A DNA stretch of 64,000 nt from Pseudomonas sp. gcc21 (GTDB lineage Bacteria; Pseudomonadota; Gammaproteobacteria; Pseudomonadales; Pseudomonadaceae): positions 3,100,001 through 3,164,000 of the forward strand of contig NZ_CP051625.1 in assembly GCF_012844345.1 (NCBI RefSeq). The letters are read 5' to 3'. Under the pieces are notes generated by a model. The model saw only the letters and a program-made list of their open reading frames with translations, was not told the DNA's origin and ran no database searches. Numbering within the stretch: position 1 is the first letter of the stretch; every line of letters starts with the position of its first letter. The position numbers and the translations under genes are program-made. This document shows, piece by piece, positions 18,270-26,851 of this stretch.

Positions 18270-19884
18270 GGCCGATTCTGTTGAAAAAGTAGGTTTAGCG
18301 GCGGCCTGCCGATCAGGTGTGCCTGCTGTCGAAGTGACTGCAAGCCACTTCAGGTTGCCTTTCGGCGTTTCGCTGAGCGTCCTTGCTCAGGCCTGAGGGT
18401 TAATTTGAAGGTTTCTGCTCTCAGCAGGCGTACCTATCCCGTGAGCGGTGGCCCTTGAGGCAAAAGCTTGGCCATGCGTCGCAGGTTCTGCACCGCCGCC
18501 GCCAAAGTGAATTCGTCAGTGGCACCTGTCAGGCCGCGCAGTCGTAAACGATCGAGTTTCATGATCCGTTTGAGGTGGGCGAACAGCATCTCCACCTTCT
18601 TTCGTTCGCAGCGAGAGACGAGGTATTCCGGTGTCTTGGCGATGCGCCTGGCCACATCGCGGGCAGCCTCATGGATACTGCGGACGATCTTCCGATTCGG
18701 CGTGTTGGGGCAGCATTTCGCTTTCAGCGGACAGGTAGTGCAGTCGGTTTGGCTGGAGCGATAAATGATGGTGTGGGCCTTGGTCACCCGCGATCTTTTC
18801 TGGGTGAAGGCGCGCCACTCACTGCGTAGTGGTTTGCCGGCTGGGCAGCGGTATTCATTGGCCTCCTGGTTCCAGTGGAAGTCGTTACTGGAGAGGCTGT
18901 CGTCCTTGCGCTCAGTCTTGTCCCACACCGGCACATGCGGCTCGATGTCCTTTTCTTCGACCATCCAGGCCAGCATCGGGGCGGTGCCATAAGCGGTATC
19001 GCCGATAAGGCGTTCCGGTGTGAGATCGAACTGAGCTTTGACACGCTCAACCATCGTCCTAGTCGAATCGACTTCGGCGGTACGGTGCGCCGGGGTAGCT
19101 TCCACGTCCATGATCACACCGTGCTCAGTGTCGATCAGGTAATTCGTGGAGTAGGCAAAAAAGGCCGGCCCACCTGGCGCTGCTGTCCAACGGGACTGAG
19201 GATCTGTGAGCGAAATTTTCTTGGGAAGAGCCTCAGCCAGCGCCTCTTCATCAAGGGCTTCGAGGTACTCGCGCACTGCGCGGCTGCTGAGCTTTGGATC
19301 GTTCCAATCGACCTCATCTCCCGCTACCCCACGTTGCCGGCTGGCATCCGCCTTGATGATGCTAGCGTCGACGGCAAAACCTTCGCCCTTGACTAGGCCG
19401 GCTGCCATGCAACGCCGCAGCACCTCATTGAACAACCAGCGGAACAGATCGCTGTCACGAAAACGCCCATGGCGATTCTTCGAGAAGGTCGAGTGATTGG
19501 GGACTTCGTCTTCCAGACCCAGCCGGCAGAACCAGCGATAGGCCAGGTTCAGGTGCACCTCTTCGCACAATCGCCGCTCGGAACGAATGCCATAGCAGTA
19601 GCCGACGACCAGCATGCGCACCATCAATTCCGGGTCAATCGAGGGGCGTCCGATGGGACTATAGAAGTCCGCCAGGTAGGCGCGCAGATCACTAAGATCC
19701 AGGCACTGGTCGATGCTGCGCAGGAGGTGTTGAGCCGGGACGTGATCTTCTAGGTTGAACGAGTAGAACAGGCGCTGCTGTCCTCCCGGTAACTGCCCCA
19801 TCATGCTGTTCGCCCCCACGCTCGCTGACAGAGCAATTTTGCCAACGGTATGGAGAGGCCGCTACTTTTTCAACAGAATCGGCC
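18270..19884 (-). mobile_element. IS1182-family insertion sequence
   Basis: The left end at 18270 reads GGCCGATTCTGTTGAAAAAG and the right end, on the minus strand from 19884, reads the same 20 bases. This gives perfect terminal inverted repeats of about 23 bp around a single transposase gene. Size is about 1.6 kb, usual for IS1182. I saw no clear target duplication. It sits between the AAA ATPase gene and nfxB, so it may have been added to the GInt after cargo assembly. Confidence 0.88.
18434..19819 (-). CDS. IS1182-family transposase
   Basis: A 461-aa DDE transposase. An N-terminal DUF772 region (GRPSIDPELMVRMLVVGYCYG, RRLCEEVHLNLAYRWF) is followed by the DDE domain (FAVDASIIKADAS; LIGDTAYGTAPML; a C-terminal region with KKVEMLFAHLKRIM holding the Glu). 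A Cys cluster (DCTTCPLKAKCCP) is typical of the family. Full length and apparently intact. Confidence 0.93.
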   Translation of the reverse strand: MGANSMMGQLPGGQQRLFYSFNLEDHVPAQHLLRSIDQCLDLSDLRAYLADFYSPIGRPSIDPELMVRMLVVGYCYGIRSERRLCEEVHLNLAYRWFCRLGLEDEVPNHSTFSKNRHGRFRDSDLFRWLFNEVLRRCMAAGLVKGEGFAVDASIIKADASRQRGVAGDEVDWNDPKLSSRAVREYLEALDEEALAEALPKKISLTDPQSRWTAAPGGPAFFAYSTNYLIDTEHGVIMDVEATPAHRTAEVDSTRTMVERVKAQFDLTPERLIGDTAYGTAPMLAWMVEEKDIEPHVPVWDKTERKDDSLSSNDFHWNQEANEYRCPAGKPLRSEWRAFTQKRSRVTKAHTIIYRSSQTDCTTCPLKAKCCPNTPNRKIVRSIHEAARDVARRIAKTPEYLVSRCERKKVEMLFAHLKRIMKLDRLRLRGLTGATDEFTLAAAVQNLRRMAKLLPQGPPLTG

Positions 19885-19930
19885 AAAAACGGACACCGCC
19901 AACCCGAAAAAAACTGAGCGTTGCTTTCCG

Positions 19931-20488
19931 TTAAGTTTGGTAGTTGCAAGCCCCGTTCAGGAAGAATTGCTCGATCAACGCCGCCATACCTGCGCGTGCG
20001 ATACGGCCGCGGCGCTCGGCGTCTACCAGGCCGAAGATCAAGGAGGAGAAGATTTCGGTAAGCGCCGGGGCACCGATATCGATACGGAATACGCCCAGTT
20101 TTTGCCCGCGTAGAAAGAACTCGTCCAGCGTTTCTGAGTAAGGCAGCCATCGGCAGCCGCCTGCATCTAAATCAAACGTGTCCGGGCGCCACTGAAATGA
20201 GAGGAAAACCAACAACTCCCTGTGAGTCAAATGGCCTTCGATCAGGCGATGCAATGCGTCCAAGGGCGCCGACTCAAGATCGGCATCGGCAATGACCCGA
20301 TAAATAACCACCGAACCATGATCCAGAAGCATCTCGATCAGGTTGTCGCGGGTGCCGCAAAACCTGTTTAGCGTCGCCTTGCTGACTCCCGCTGCCTGGG
20401 CTATTTCTTTGAACGTGGCTCGCGGGTGGTCAACGATGGCGATCGCCAGGGCCTTCAGCAATTGCTCATCGGCAGCAGTTAAATCCAT
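19931..20488 (-). CDS. tnfxB: NfxB-type TetR-like repressor of the RND operon (tnfxB-like)
   Basis: A 185-aa DNA-binding repressor divergent from the efflux operon. The N-terminal HTH (TFKEIAQAAGVSKATLNRF) and whole-protein layout closely resemble P. aeruginosa NfxB, which represses mexCD-oprJ: ALAIAIVDHPRATFKE, RFCGTRDNLIEML, LTHRELLVFLSFQ and DEFFLRGQKLGVFRIDI are all family landmarks. In mobile tmexCD-toprJ clusters the equivalent gene is tnfxB. The 38-bp palindrome between the divergent starts is the likely operator. Loss-of-function changes in NfxB raise pump expression in P. aeruginosa; this copy looks complete. The IS1182-family element ends only 46 bp beyond its stop. Confidence 0.9.
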   Translation of the reverse strand: MDLTAADEQLLKALAIAIVDHPRATFKEIAQAAGVSKATLNRFCGTRDNLIEMLLDHGSVVIYRVIADADLESAPLDALHRLIEGHLTHRELLVFLSFQWRPDTFDLDAGGCRWLPYSETLDEFFLRGQKLGVFRIDIGAPALTEIFSSLIFGLVDAERRGRIARAGMAALIEQFFLNGACNYQT

Positions 20489-20576
20489 CGGTCACTCTTT
20501 ATCTATCGCAGGCAGATGCGGGTATTTTGCCTAGAACACTCATTTTTCTCAAAGAGGATACTAGCTTTGTTCACAT

Positions 20577-20614
20577 CAAAATCAAATGAGTCAATATTGA
20601 CTCATTTGATTTTG
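20577..20614. promoter_or_regulatory. 38-bp perfect palindrome: likely NfxB operator
   Basis: CAAAATCAAATGAGTCAATA is followed by its exact reverse complement, with the axis between 20595 and 20596. With one mismatch the symmetry extends to 20572-20619. A plausible -35 (TTGACT, 20598-20603) for the efflux operon lies inside the right arm, with CATCAT 17 bp further on as a weak -10. Binding of the repressor would block polymerase. Confidence 0.8.
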
Positions 20615-20667
20615 GTGTGCATCATGCGCGGCTTCGACTACGTACTGGCTTCGTGCTTGGGTGAGAT

Positions 20668-21831
20668 ATGAACAAATTTCGCGAGTGGATCACTTTTTCC
20701 GTGATCTCCTGTTTGGTCGCCGTGACCCTGGTTGGCTGCGACAAGCCCGAAGAGCAAGGGGAGGAGGCGCCGGCGCGTGAAGTCGATGTGCTCAGCGTGC
20801 AGACCGAGCCCTTCACCGTGGTTGCCGAGCTACCAGGACGCATCGAGCCGGTGCGTGTCGCCGAGGTGCGCGCGCGGGTGGCGGGGATCGTGCTCAAGCG
20901 CACCTTTGAGGAAGGGGCCGACGTGAAGGCCGGCGACGTGCTGTTCCAGATCGACCCTGCGCCGTTCAAAGCGGCCCTGTCGCGGGCGCAGGGTGAACTG
21001 GCCCGCGCCGAGGCGCAGTTGTTCCAGGCCCAGGCGATGGTTCGCCGATACGAGCCGCTGGTGAAGATCAACGCCGTCAGCCAGCAGGATTTCGACAACG
21101 CCAAGGCCGCTCTGCAGAGTGCCCAGGCCGACAAGCGATCGGCCCAGGCCAATGTCGAAACCGCCCGCCTGGACCTGGGCTATGCCGAGGTTCGCGCACC
21201 CATTGCCGGACGCATCGGCCGAGCCCAGGTCACCGAAGGGGCGCTGGTAGGCCAGGGTGAGGCGACTCTGCTAGCGCGTATCCAGCAACTTGATCCGGTG
21301 TACGCCGACTTCACCCAGCCGGCTGCCGACGCCCTGCGCCTGCGCGCGGCCATCGCCGAGGGCAAGGTTACCGGCGCTAGCGACCAGCCGTTGTCGCTGC
21401 GCGTCGATGGTACCGATATCGAGAGCAAGGGCACGCTGCTGTTCACTGATATCTCGGTGGATCGCAGCACCGGGCAAATCGCCCTGCGAGGGCAGTTCGA
21501 CAACCCCGAGGGCGTGTTGCTGCCGGGTATGTACGTGCGTGTGCGCACGCCGCAGGGGCTCAACCAGAACGCCATCCTGGTGCCGCAACGTGCCGTGCAG
21601 CGTTCGGCTGACGGCCAGGCCAGCGTGATGCTGCTGGGCGAGGGCGATACCGTCGAGGTGCGCCAGGTCACTACTGGCGCCATGCAAGGCTCGCGCTGGC
21701 AGATCAGCGAGGGCCTGCAGGCCGGCGACAAGGTGATCACCAGCTCGCTGGCGGCTATCCGTCCGGGCGCCAAGGTCATCCCACGCGAGCAAGGCGCCGC
21801 CGAAAAAGCTCCACAGTCCCAGGCCCAGTAA
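20668..21831 (+). CDS. tmexC: RND periplasmic adaptor (TMexC/MexC-like)
   Basis: Membrane fusion lipoprotein linking inner-membrane pump to outer-membrane channel. A lipoprotein signal is clear: a hydrophobic stretch then VTLVGC with the lipidated Cys at about residue 24. Next come the barrel-sandwich/biotinyl-lipoyl halves (VRARVAGIVLKRTFEEGADV; YAEVRAPIAGRIGRAQV), a long alpha hairpin (QGELARAEAQLFQAQAMV) and a beta-barrel domain (DPVYADFTQPAADALRLR). Length 387 aa is normal. First gene of the operon, 15 bp before tmexD. Cognate pumps export tetracyclines including tigecycline; that substrate is inferred from family and context. Confidence 0.9.
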   Translation: MNKFREWITFSVISCLVAVTLVGCDKPEEQGEEAPAREVDVLSVQTEPFTVVAELPGRIEPVRVAEVRARVAGIVLKRTFEEGADVKAGDVLFQIDPAPFKAALSRAQGELARAEAQLFQAQAMVRRYEPLVKINAVSQQDFDNAKAALQSAQADKRSAQANVETARLDLGYAEVRAPIAGRIGRAQVTEGALVGQGEATLLARIQQLDPVYADFTQPAADALRLRAAIAEGKVTGASDQPLSLRVDGTDIESKGTLLFTDISVDRSTGQIALRGQFDNPEGVLLPGMYVRVRTPQGLNQNAILVPQRAVQRSADGQASVMLLGEGDTVEVRQVTTGAMQGSRWQISEGLQAGDKVITSSLAAIRPGAKVIPREQGAAEKAPQSQAQ

Positions 21832-21846
21832 GCCGGAGAACCATTC

Positions 21847-24800
21847 ATGCCCCTGTTTTTCATCCGACGCCCCAATTTTGCCTGGGTAGTCGCCCTGTTC
21901 ATCTCGCTAGGTGGCCTGCTGGTCATTCCGTTCCTGCCGGTGGCACAGTACCCCAACGTGGCGCCGCCGCAGATTACCGTGACCGCCACCTATCCCGGCG
22001 CCTCGGCGCAGGTGCTGACCGACTCGGTGACCAGCGTCATCGAGGAAGAACTCAACGGCGCCAAGAACCTGCTGTACTTCGAGTCCACCAGCAACGCCAA
22101 CGGCATAGCCGAGATCACCGTCACCTTCCAGCCGGGGACCGACCCCGAACTGGCCCAGGTCGACGTGCAGAACCGTCTGAAGAAGGCCGAGGCGCGCATG
22201 CCGCAGGCCGTGCTGACCCTCGGCATCCAGACCGAGCAGGCCACCGCCGGCTTCCTGCTGATCTATGCGCTGAGCTACACCGATGGCGACAAGGACTCCG
22301 ATGTCACGGCGCTGGCCGACTACGCGGCGCGCAGTATCAACAACGAAATCCGCCGGGTACCCGGTGTCGGCAAACTGCAGTTCTTCGCCTCCGAGGCGGC
22401 CATGCGCGTGTGGATCGATCCGCAGAAGCTGGTTGGCTACGGCCTGTCCATTGATGACGTGAACAACGCCATCCGCGCGCAGAACGTGCAGGTGCCGGCC
22501 GGTGCCTTCGGCAGCACGCCGGGTTCCAGCGAGCAGGAGCTGACGGCGACCCTGGCGGTCAAGGGCACCCTGGACAACCCGCAGGAATTCGCCGCCATCG
22601 TGCTGCGTGCCAACCAGGACGGCTCGCGCCTGACCCTGGGCGACGTGGCACGCATCGAGGTCGGCAGCCAGGACTACAACTTCGGCTCGCGCCAGGACGG
22701 CAAGCCCGCCGTTGCCGCCGCCGTGCAGCTGTCGCCCGGTGCCAACGCGATCCAGACCGCCGAGGCGGTCAAGCAGCGTCTGACCGAGCTGTCGGCCAAC
22801 TTCCCGGACAACGTCGAGTTCTCCGTGCCGTACGACACCTCGCGCTTCGTCGACGTGGCCATCGACAAGGTCATCATGACCCTCATCGAGGCCATGGTGC
22901 TGGTGTTCCTGGTGATGTTCCTGTTCCTGCAGAACGTGCGCTACACCCTGATCCCGTCCATCGTCGTGCCGGTGTGTCTGCTTGGTACCCTGACCTTCAT
23001 GTACCTGCTGGGCTTCTCGGTGAACATGATGACCATGTTCGGCATGGTGCTGGCCATCGGCATCTTGGTGGACGACGCCATCGTGGTGGTGGAGAACGTC
23101 GAGCGGATCATGGCCGAGGAAGGCCTGGCGCCGGTGCCGGCGACCATCAAGGCGATGGGGCAGGTGTCCGGGGCGATCATCGGTATCACCCTGGTTCTGT
23201 CGGCGGTGTTCCTGCCGCTGGCCTTCATGGCGGGTTCGGTGGGGGTGATCTACCAGCAGTTCTCGCTGTCGCTGGCGGTGTCGATTCTGTTCTCGGGCTT
23301 TCTCGCGCTGACCTTCACCCCGGCGCTGTGCGCCACGCTGCTCAAGCCGATTCCTGTAGGCCATCACGAGAAGACTGGCTTCTTCGGCTGGTTCAACCGC
23401 AAGTTCACCAGCCTGACCAGCCGCTACACGAAGCTCAACGACAAGCTGGTGCCGCGAGCCGGGAGGGTGATGTTCATCTACCTGGGCGTGGTGGTGCTGA
23501 TGGGCTTTCTCTACATGCGCCTGCCGGAATCCTTCGTGCCGGTGGAAGACCAGGGTTACATGATCGTCGACATCCAGCTGCCGCCCGGCGCCACCCGTGA
23601 GCGTACCTCGGCCGCTGGTGGAGAGCTGGAGTCATTTCTGATGGCCCGCGAGGCCGTGCAGACGACCTTCCTGGTGCTTGGCTTCAGCTTCTCCGGCATG
23701 GGCGAGAACGCGGCCATTGCCTTCCCGCTGCTCAAGGACTGGTCTGAGCGTGATTCTTCGCAGTCGCCGGAAGCCGAGTCGGTTGCGGTCAACGAGCACT
23801 TCGCCAACCTCGATGACGGCGCAATCATGTCGGTACCACCACCGCCGATTGAAGGCCTTGGTAACTCCGGTGGCTTCGCCCTGCGCCTGCAGGACCGCGC
23901 CGGTCTCGGCCGCGATGCCCTGTTGGCAGCGCGCGATGAAGTGCTGGGCAAGGTCAACGGCAATCCGAAGTTCCTCTACGCCATGATGGAAGGTCTGGCC
24001 GAGGCGCCGCAGCTGCGCCTGGTGATCGACCGTGAGCAGGCCCGCACGCTGGGTGTCAGCTTCGAAGCGATCAGCAGCGCGCTGTCCACTGCGTTCGGCT
24101 CGTCGGTGATCAACGACTTCGCCAACGCCGGCCGCCAGCAGCGCGTGGTGGTACAGGCCGAACAGGCCGAGCGCATGACGCCGGAAAGCGTCCTGCGCCT
24201 GCATGTGCCCAACGACAGCGGCAGCCTGGTACCGCTGAGTGCTTTCGTCACCACGAGCTGGGAGGAAGGCCCGGTGCAGGTCGCGCGTTACAACGGTTAC
24301 CCGTCGATCCGCATTGCCGGTGACGCCGCGCCCGGCGTGAGCACTGGCGAGGCGATGCTCGAACTGGAGCGCATCGCTGCCGAGCTGCCCGAAGGTATCG
24401 GCTACGAGTGGACCGGGCTTTCGTATCAGGAGCGGGTCGCCAGCGGCCAGGCGACGATGCTGTTCGCGCTGGCCATCACCGTGGTGTTCCTGCTGCTGGT
24501 GGCGCTCTACGAGAGCTGGGCGATCCCGCTGACGGTGATGCTGATCGTGCCGGTCGGCGCACTCGGCGCGGTACTGGCGGTGACTGCCATCGGCCTGCCC
24601 AACGACGTGTACTTCAAGGTCGGCCTGATCACCGTGATCGGCCTGGCGGCGAAGAACGCCATTCTCATCGTCGAGTTCGCCAAGGACCTGTGGGAAGACG
24701 GCTACTCGCTGCGCGATGCCGCTGTCGAAGCCGCGCGCCTGCGTTTCCGCCCGATCATCATGACCTCCATGGCGTTCATGCTCGGCGTGGTGCCGCTGGC

Positions 24801-24981
24801 CATCGCCACTGGCGCCGGCGCTGCGAGCCAGCGCGCACTGGGCACCGGGGTGCTGGGCGGGATGCTCAGCGCGACCATGCTCGGGGTGATCTTCGTGCCG
24901 ATCTTCTTCGTCTGGGTGCTGTCGCTGCTGCGCACCAAACCTCAGCAAACCGACAACCATCCCCTGCATAAAGCGGAGTAA
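21847..24981 (+). CDS. tmexD: RND inner-membrane efflux transporter (TMexD/MexD-like)
   Basis: A 1044-aa proton-driven HAE1 multidrug exporter. It begins MPLFFIRRPNFAWVVALFI (TM1) with 12 expected TM helices in two repeats. The proton-relay Asp pair lies in GILVDDAIVVVENVERI (TM4) and the relay Lys in GLAAKNAILIVEFAKD (TM10). The periplasmic domains include FFASEAAMRVWIDPQKL and GAFGSTPG. Full length with no frameshift. It is transcribed with tmexC (15-bp gap) and toprJ (4-bp gap). High GC3 makes long antisense open frames here; they are not genes. Which tmexD allele this is cannot be settled without alignment. Confidence 0.92.
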   Translation: MPLFFIRRPNFAWVVALFISLGGLLVIPFLPVAQYPNVAPPQITVTATYPGASAQVLTDSVTSVIEEELNGAKNLLYFESTSNANGIAEITVTFQPGTDPELAQVDVQNRLKKAEARMPQAVLTLGIQTEQATAGFLLIYALSYTDGDKDSDVTALADYAARSINNEIRRVPGVGKLQFFASEAAMRVWIDPQKLVGYGLSIDDVNNAIRAQNVQVPAGAFGSTPGSSEQELTATLAVKGTLDNPQEFAAIVLRANQDGSRLTLGDVARIEVGSQDYNFGSRQDGKPAVAAAVQLSPGANAIQTAEAVKQRLTELSANFPDNVEFSVPYDTSRFVDVAIDKVIMTLIEAMVLVFLVMFLFLQNVRYTLIPSIVVPVCLLGTLTFMYLLGFSVNMMTMFGMVLAIGILVDDAIVVVENVERIMAEEGLAPVPATIKAMGQVSGAIIGITLVLSAVFLPLAFMAGSVGVIYQQFSLSLAVSILFSGFLALTFTPALCATLLKPIPVGHHEKTGFFGWFNRKFTSLTSRYTKLNDKLVPRAGRVMFIYLGVVVLMGFLYMRLPESFVPVEDQGYMIVDIQLPPGATRERTSAAGGELESFLMAREAVQTTFLVLGFSFSGMGENAAIAFPLLKDWSERDSSQSPEAESVAVNEHFANLDDGAIMSVPPPPIEGLGNSGGFALRLQDRAGLGRDALLAARDEVLGKVNGNPKFLYAMMEGLAEAPQLRLVIDREQARTLGVSFEAISSALSTAFGSSVINDFANAGRQQRVVVQAEQAERMTPESVLRLHVPNDSGSLVPLSAFVTTSWEEGPVQVARYNGYPSIRIAGDAAPGVSTGEAMLELERIAAELPEGIGYEWTGLSYQERVASGQATMLFALAITVVFLLLVALYESWAIPLTVMLIVPVGALGAVLAVTAIGLPNDVYFKVGLITVIGLAAKNAILIVEFAKDLWEDGYSLRDAAVEAARLRFRPIIMTSMAFMLGVVPLAIATGAGAASQRALGTGVLGGMLSATMLGVIFVPIFFVWVLSLLRTKPQQTDNHPLHKAE

Positions 24982-24985
24982 TGCG

Positions 24986-26419
24986 ATGACCTCTCACTTC
25001 ATGCTCCGTCGCGCTCTGCTGCCCCTGGCCATCGCCGCCCTGGCGGGGTGTTCGCTGGCCCCGACCTACGAGCGCCCGCAGGCACCGGTCGCGTCGCACT
25101 GGCAAGCCGCCGACGCGGAGGGCGCCCGTGCCCAGGCGCTGGACTGGCAGACCTTCATCGTCGATGCCGACTTGCGCCGCGCGGTGGATACGGCGCTGAG
25201 CAACAACCGCAGCCTGCGCCAGGCGCTGCTGGATATCGAAGCTGCGCGTGCCCAGTACCGCATCCAGCGTGCTGATCGCCTGCCTTCGATCAACGCCAAT
25301 GCCAGCGGCAACCGCCAGCGCCTGCCTGCCGATCTGTCGCAGACCGGGCGCTCGGAAGTGACCAGCAACTATCAGGTCGGCCTCGGCCTCGCGGAGTACG
25401 AAGTCGACCTGTTCGGCCGCGTGCGCAACCTCTCCGAGGCCGCGCTGGAGACCTACCTGGCGACCGAGGAGGCGACCCGTGCCACGCAGATCAGCCTGGT
25501 TGCCGAGGTCATCCAGGCCTACCTGACCCGCGATGGTGCGCTACGCCGCATGGCCCTGGTCGAACAAACCCTGGACAGCCGCATGGCCTCGCTGGAGCTG
25601 GTCAGCCAGCGCCGTGCAGCGGGGGCCGCCACCGCCCTGGATTACCAGGAAGCGGTCGGCCTTGCCGAACAGGCTAGGGCCGAGCGCGAGAGCACCGAAC
25701 GCCAGTTACGCCAGGCGGACAACGCCCTGGTCCTGTTGCTCGGCACGCCAGATGCCGCTCGCCTGCTGCCCGCGACGCCCCGCGACGACCTGATGGTGCT
25801 GCAGGACATCGCCCCCGGCACCAGCTCGGAACTGATCGAACGGCGCCCGGACATTCTCGCCAGCGAGCACCGCCTCAAGGCGCGCAATGCCGATATCGGT
25901 GCAGCTCGCGCCGCGTTCTTTCCCCGGATCAGCCTGACCGGTTCGGTGGGCAGCTCCAGTGCCGAGTTGTCCGGATTGTTCGATGGCGGCTCGCGGGCCT
26001 GGAGCTTTGCCCCGACGCTGTCGCTGCCGATCTTCGCCGGTGGCCGCAACCGCGCCAACCTGGACCTCGCCGAAGTGCGCCAGGACGCGGCGGTGGCCGA
26101 CTACGAAGGCACCATCCAGACCGCCTTCCGCGAAGTGGCCGATGCCCTGGCCGCCACCGACACCCTGCGCCGCGAGGAGGCTGCCCGCCAGGCTCTGGCC
26201 GGTTCCAGCGAGGCTGCGATGGCCCTGGCTAAGGCGCGTTACGAGGGCGGCGTGGACGACTACCTGCGTTATCTTGACGCCCAGCGCAGCACCTTTAGCA
26301 ACCAGACCACACTAATTCAAATCAGCACGGAACGGCAGATTGCGCTGGTTGACCTGTTCAGGTCTCTGGGCGGTGGCTGGGGCCAAACTGAACCGATGGC
26401 CGGGATCGGCGCTGAGTGA
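24986..26419 (+). CDS. toprJ: Outer-membrane efflux channel lipoprotein (TOprJ/OprJ-like)
   Basis: A TolC-like channel of 477 aa that completes the tripartite pump. A lipoprotein signal ends in ALAGCSLAPTYERP. Two OEP repeats are visible, including YQVGLGLAEYEVDLFGRVRN and SFAPTLSLPIFAGGRNRANL, with long helical segments such as RAQYRIQRADRLPSINANA. The start is 4 bp after the tmexD stop. It is the last gene of the operon, followed by a hairpin at 26424-26460 and then the right border of the GInt. Confidence 0.9.
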   Translation: MTSHFMLRRALLPLAIAALAGCSLAPTYERPQAPVASHWQAADAEGARAQALDWQTFIVDADLRRAVDTALSNNRSLRQALLDIEAARAQYRIQRADRLPSINANASGNRQRLPADLSQTGRSEVTSNYQVGLGLAEYEVDLFGRVRNLSEAALETYLATEEATRATQISLVAEVIQAYLTRDGALRRMALVEQTLDSRMASLELVSQRRAAGAATALDYQEAVGLAEQARAERESTERQLRQADNALVLLLGTPDAARLLPATPRDDLMVLQDIAPGTSSELIERRPDILASEHRLKARNADIGAARAAFFPRISLTGSVGSSSAELSGLFDGGSRAWSFAPTLSLPIFAGGRNRANLDLAEVRQDAAVADYEGTIQTAFREVADALAATDTLRREEAARQALAGSSEAAMALAKARYEGGVDDYLRYLDAQRSTFSNQTTLIQISTERQIALVDLFRSLGGGWGQTEPMAGIGAE

Positions 26420-26423
26420 GCAA

Positions 26424-26460
26424 AGCCAGGAGTCCTGCATCCGAAGACCGGACTCTGGCT
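26424..26460 (+). terminator. Possible terminator after toprJ
   Basis: AGCCAGGAGTCC and GGACTCTGGCT pair over 11 bp with one bulge and a 14-base loop, starting 5 bp after the toprJ stop. There is no strong T-run, so it is only a candidate. The remaining sequence to 26851 (about 390 bp) shows no credible gene and must contain the right-end recombination sequences of the GInt. Confidence 0.4.
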
Positions 26461-26851
26461 CCATCACCGGTGAGCTACTGGTCATCGACGGGGCAATCGT
26501 CTGATCGAGAATAAGACTGTCTGACGACTGGCAGGCCTATGGATTATTGGTGGCAGCAGCTAACGGCTCTATAAAGAGCTGCAAAAAATCACTGTAACGC
26601 ATGATTGACTGACTGCTTCTGGCCGGTTTCTGCCTGTTGCGTCTCTGCTGCCCACTGGCCAAGTCGGATGCACGCGGTGGTCAGTACCAATGCAATTGAC
26701 TGGTCAAATGGGTGCAATTGCGCAGGTATGGACTTCAAGCCCCAATTTCCTGGAAAAGAGGTTCTTTCTATGGACATCCGACATCAGAGATTGAGTAGCG
26801 GAATGTCTGAGCTGAAGTCATGTCCATGGCTGTTCTTCTTTCCTTTATCTC

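Larger units (their letters stand above)
9554..26851. mobile_element. GInt-type genomic island inserted in rulB, carrying an RND efflux operon
   Basis: The 17.3-kb insert separates the two halves of rulB. Joining base 9553 to 26855 restores ATTGATGAAGCG in frame (SIDEAF), with a shared GAT at both borders as the likely crossover core. At the left border are four tightly overlapping genes, three large tyrosine recombinases and one small protein, matching the ginABCD arrangement that defines GInts. rulB is a known site for such integron-like or GInt elements in Pseudomonas. The cargo is an AAA ATPase, an IS1182-family element and nfxB-mexCD-oprJ-like genes. Exact termini need a junction sequence from an excised circle. 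Confidence 0.85.

Noticed and set aside
21907..23367. 486-aa minus-strand open frame inside tmexD
   Set aside because: Antisense shadow of a high-GC gene; composition is full of His, Arg and Gln with no domain, and the sense strand is a clear RND pump.
23632..24969. 445-aa minus-strand open frame inside tmexD
   Set aside because: Same reason: antisense shadow with no ribosome site or domain.
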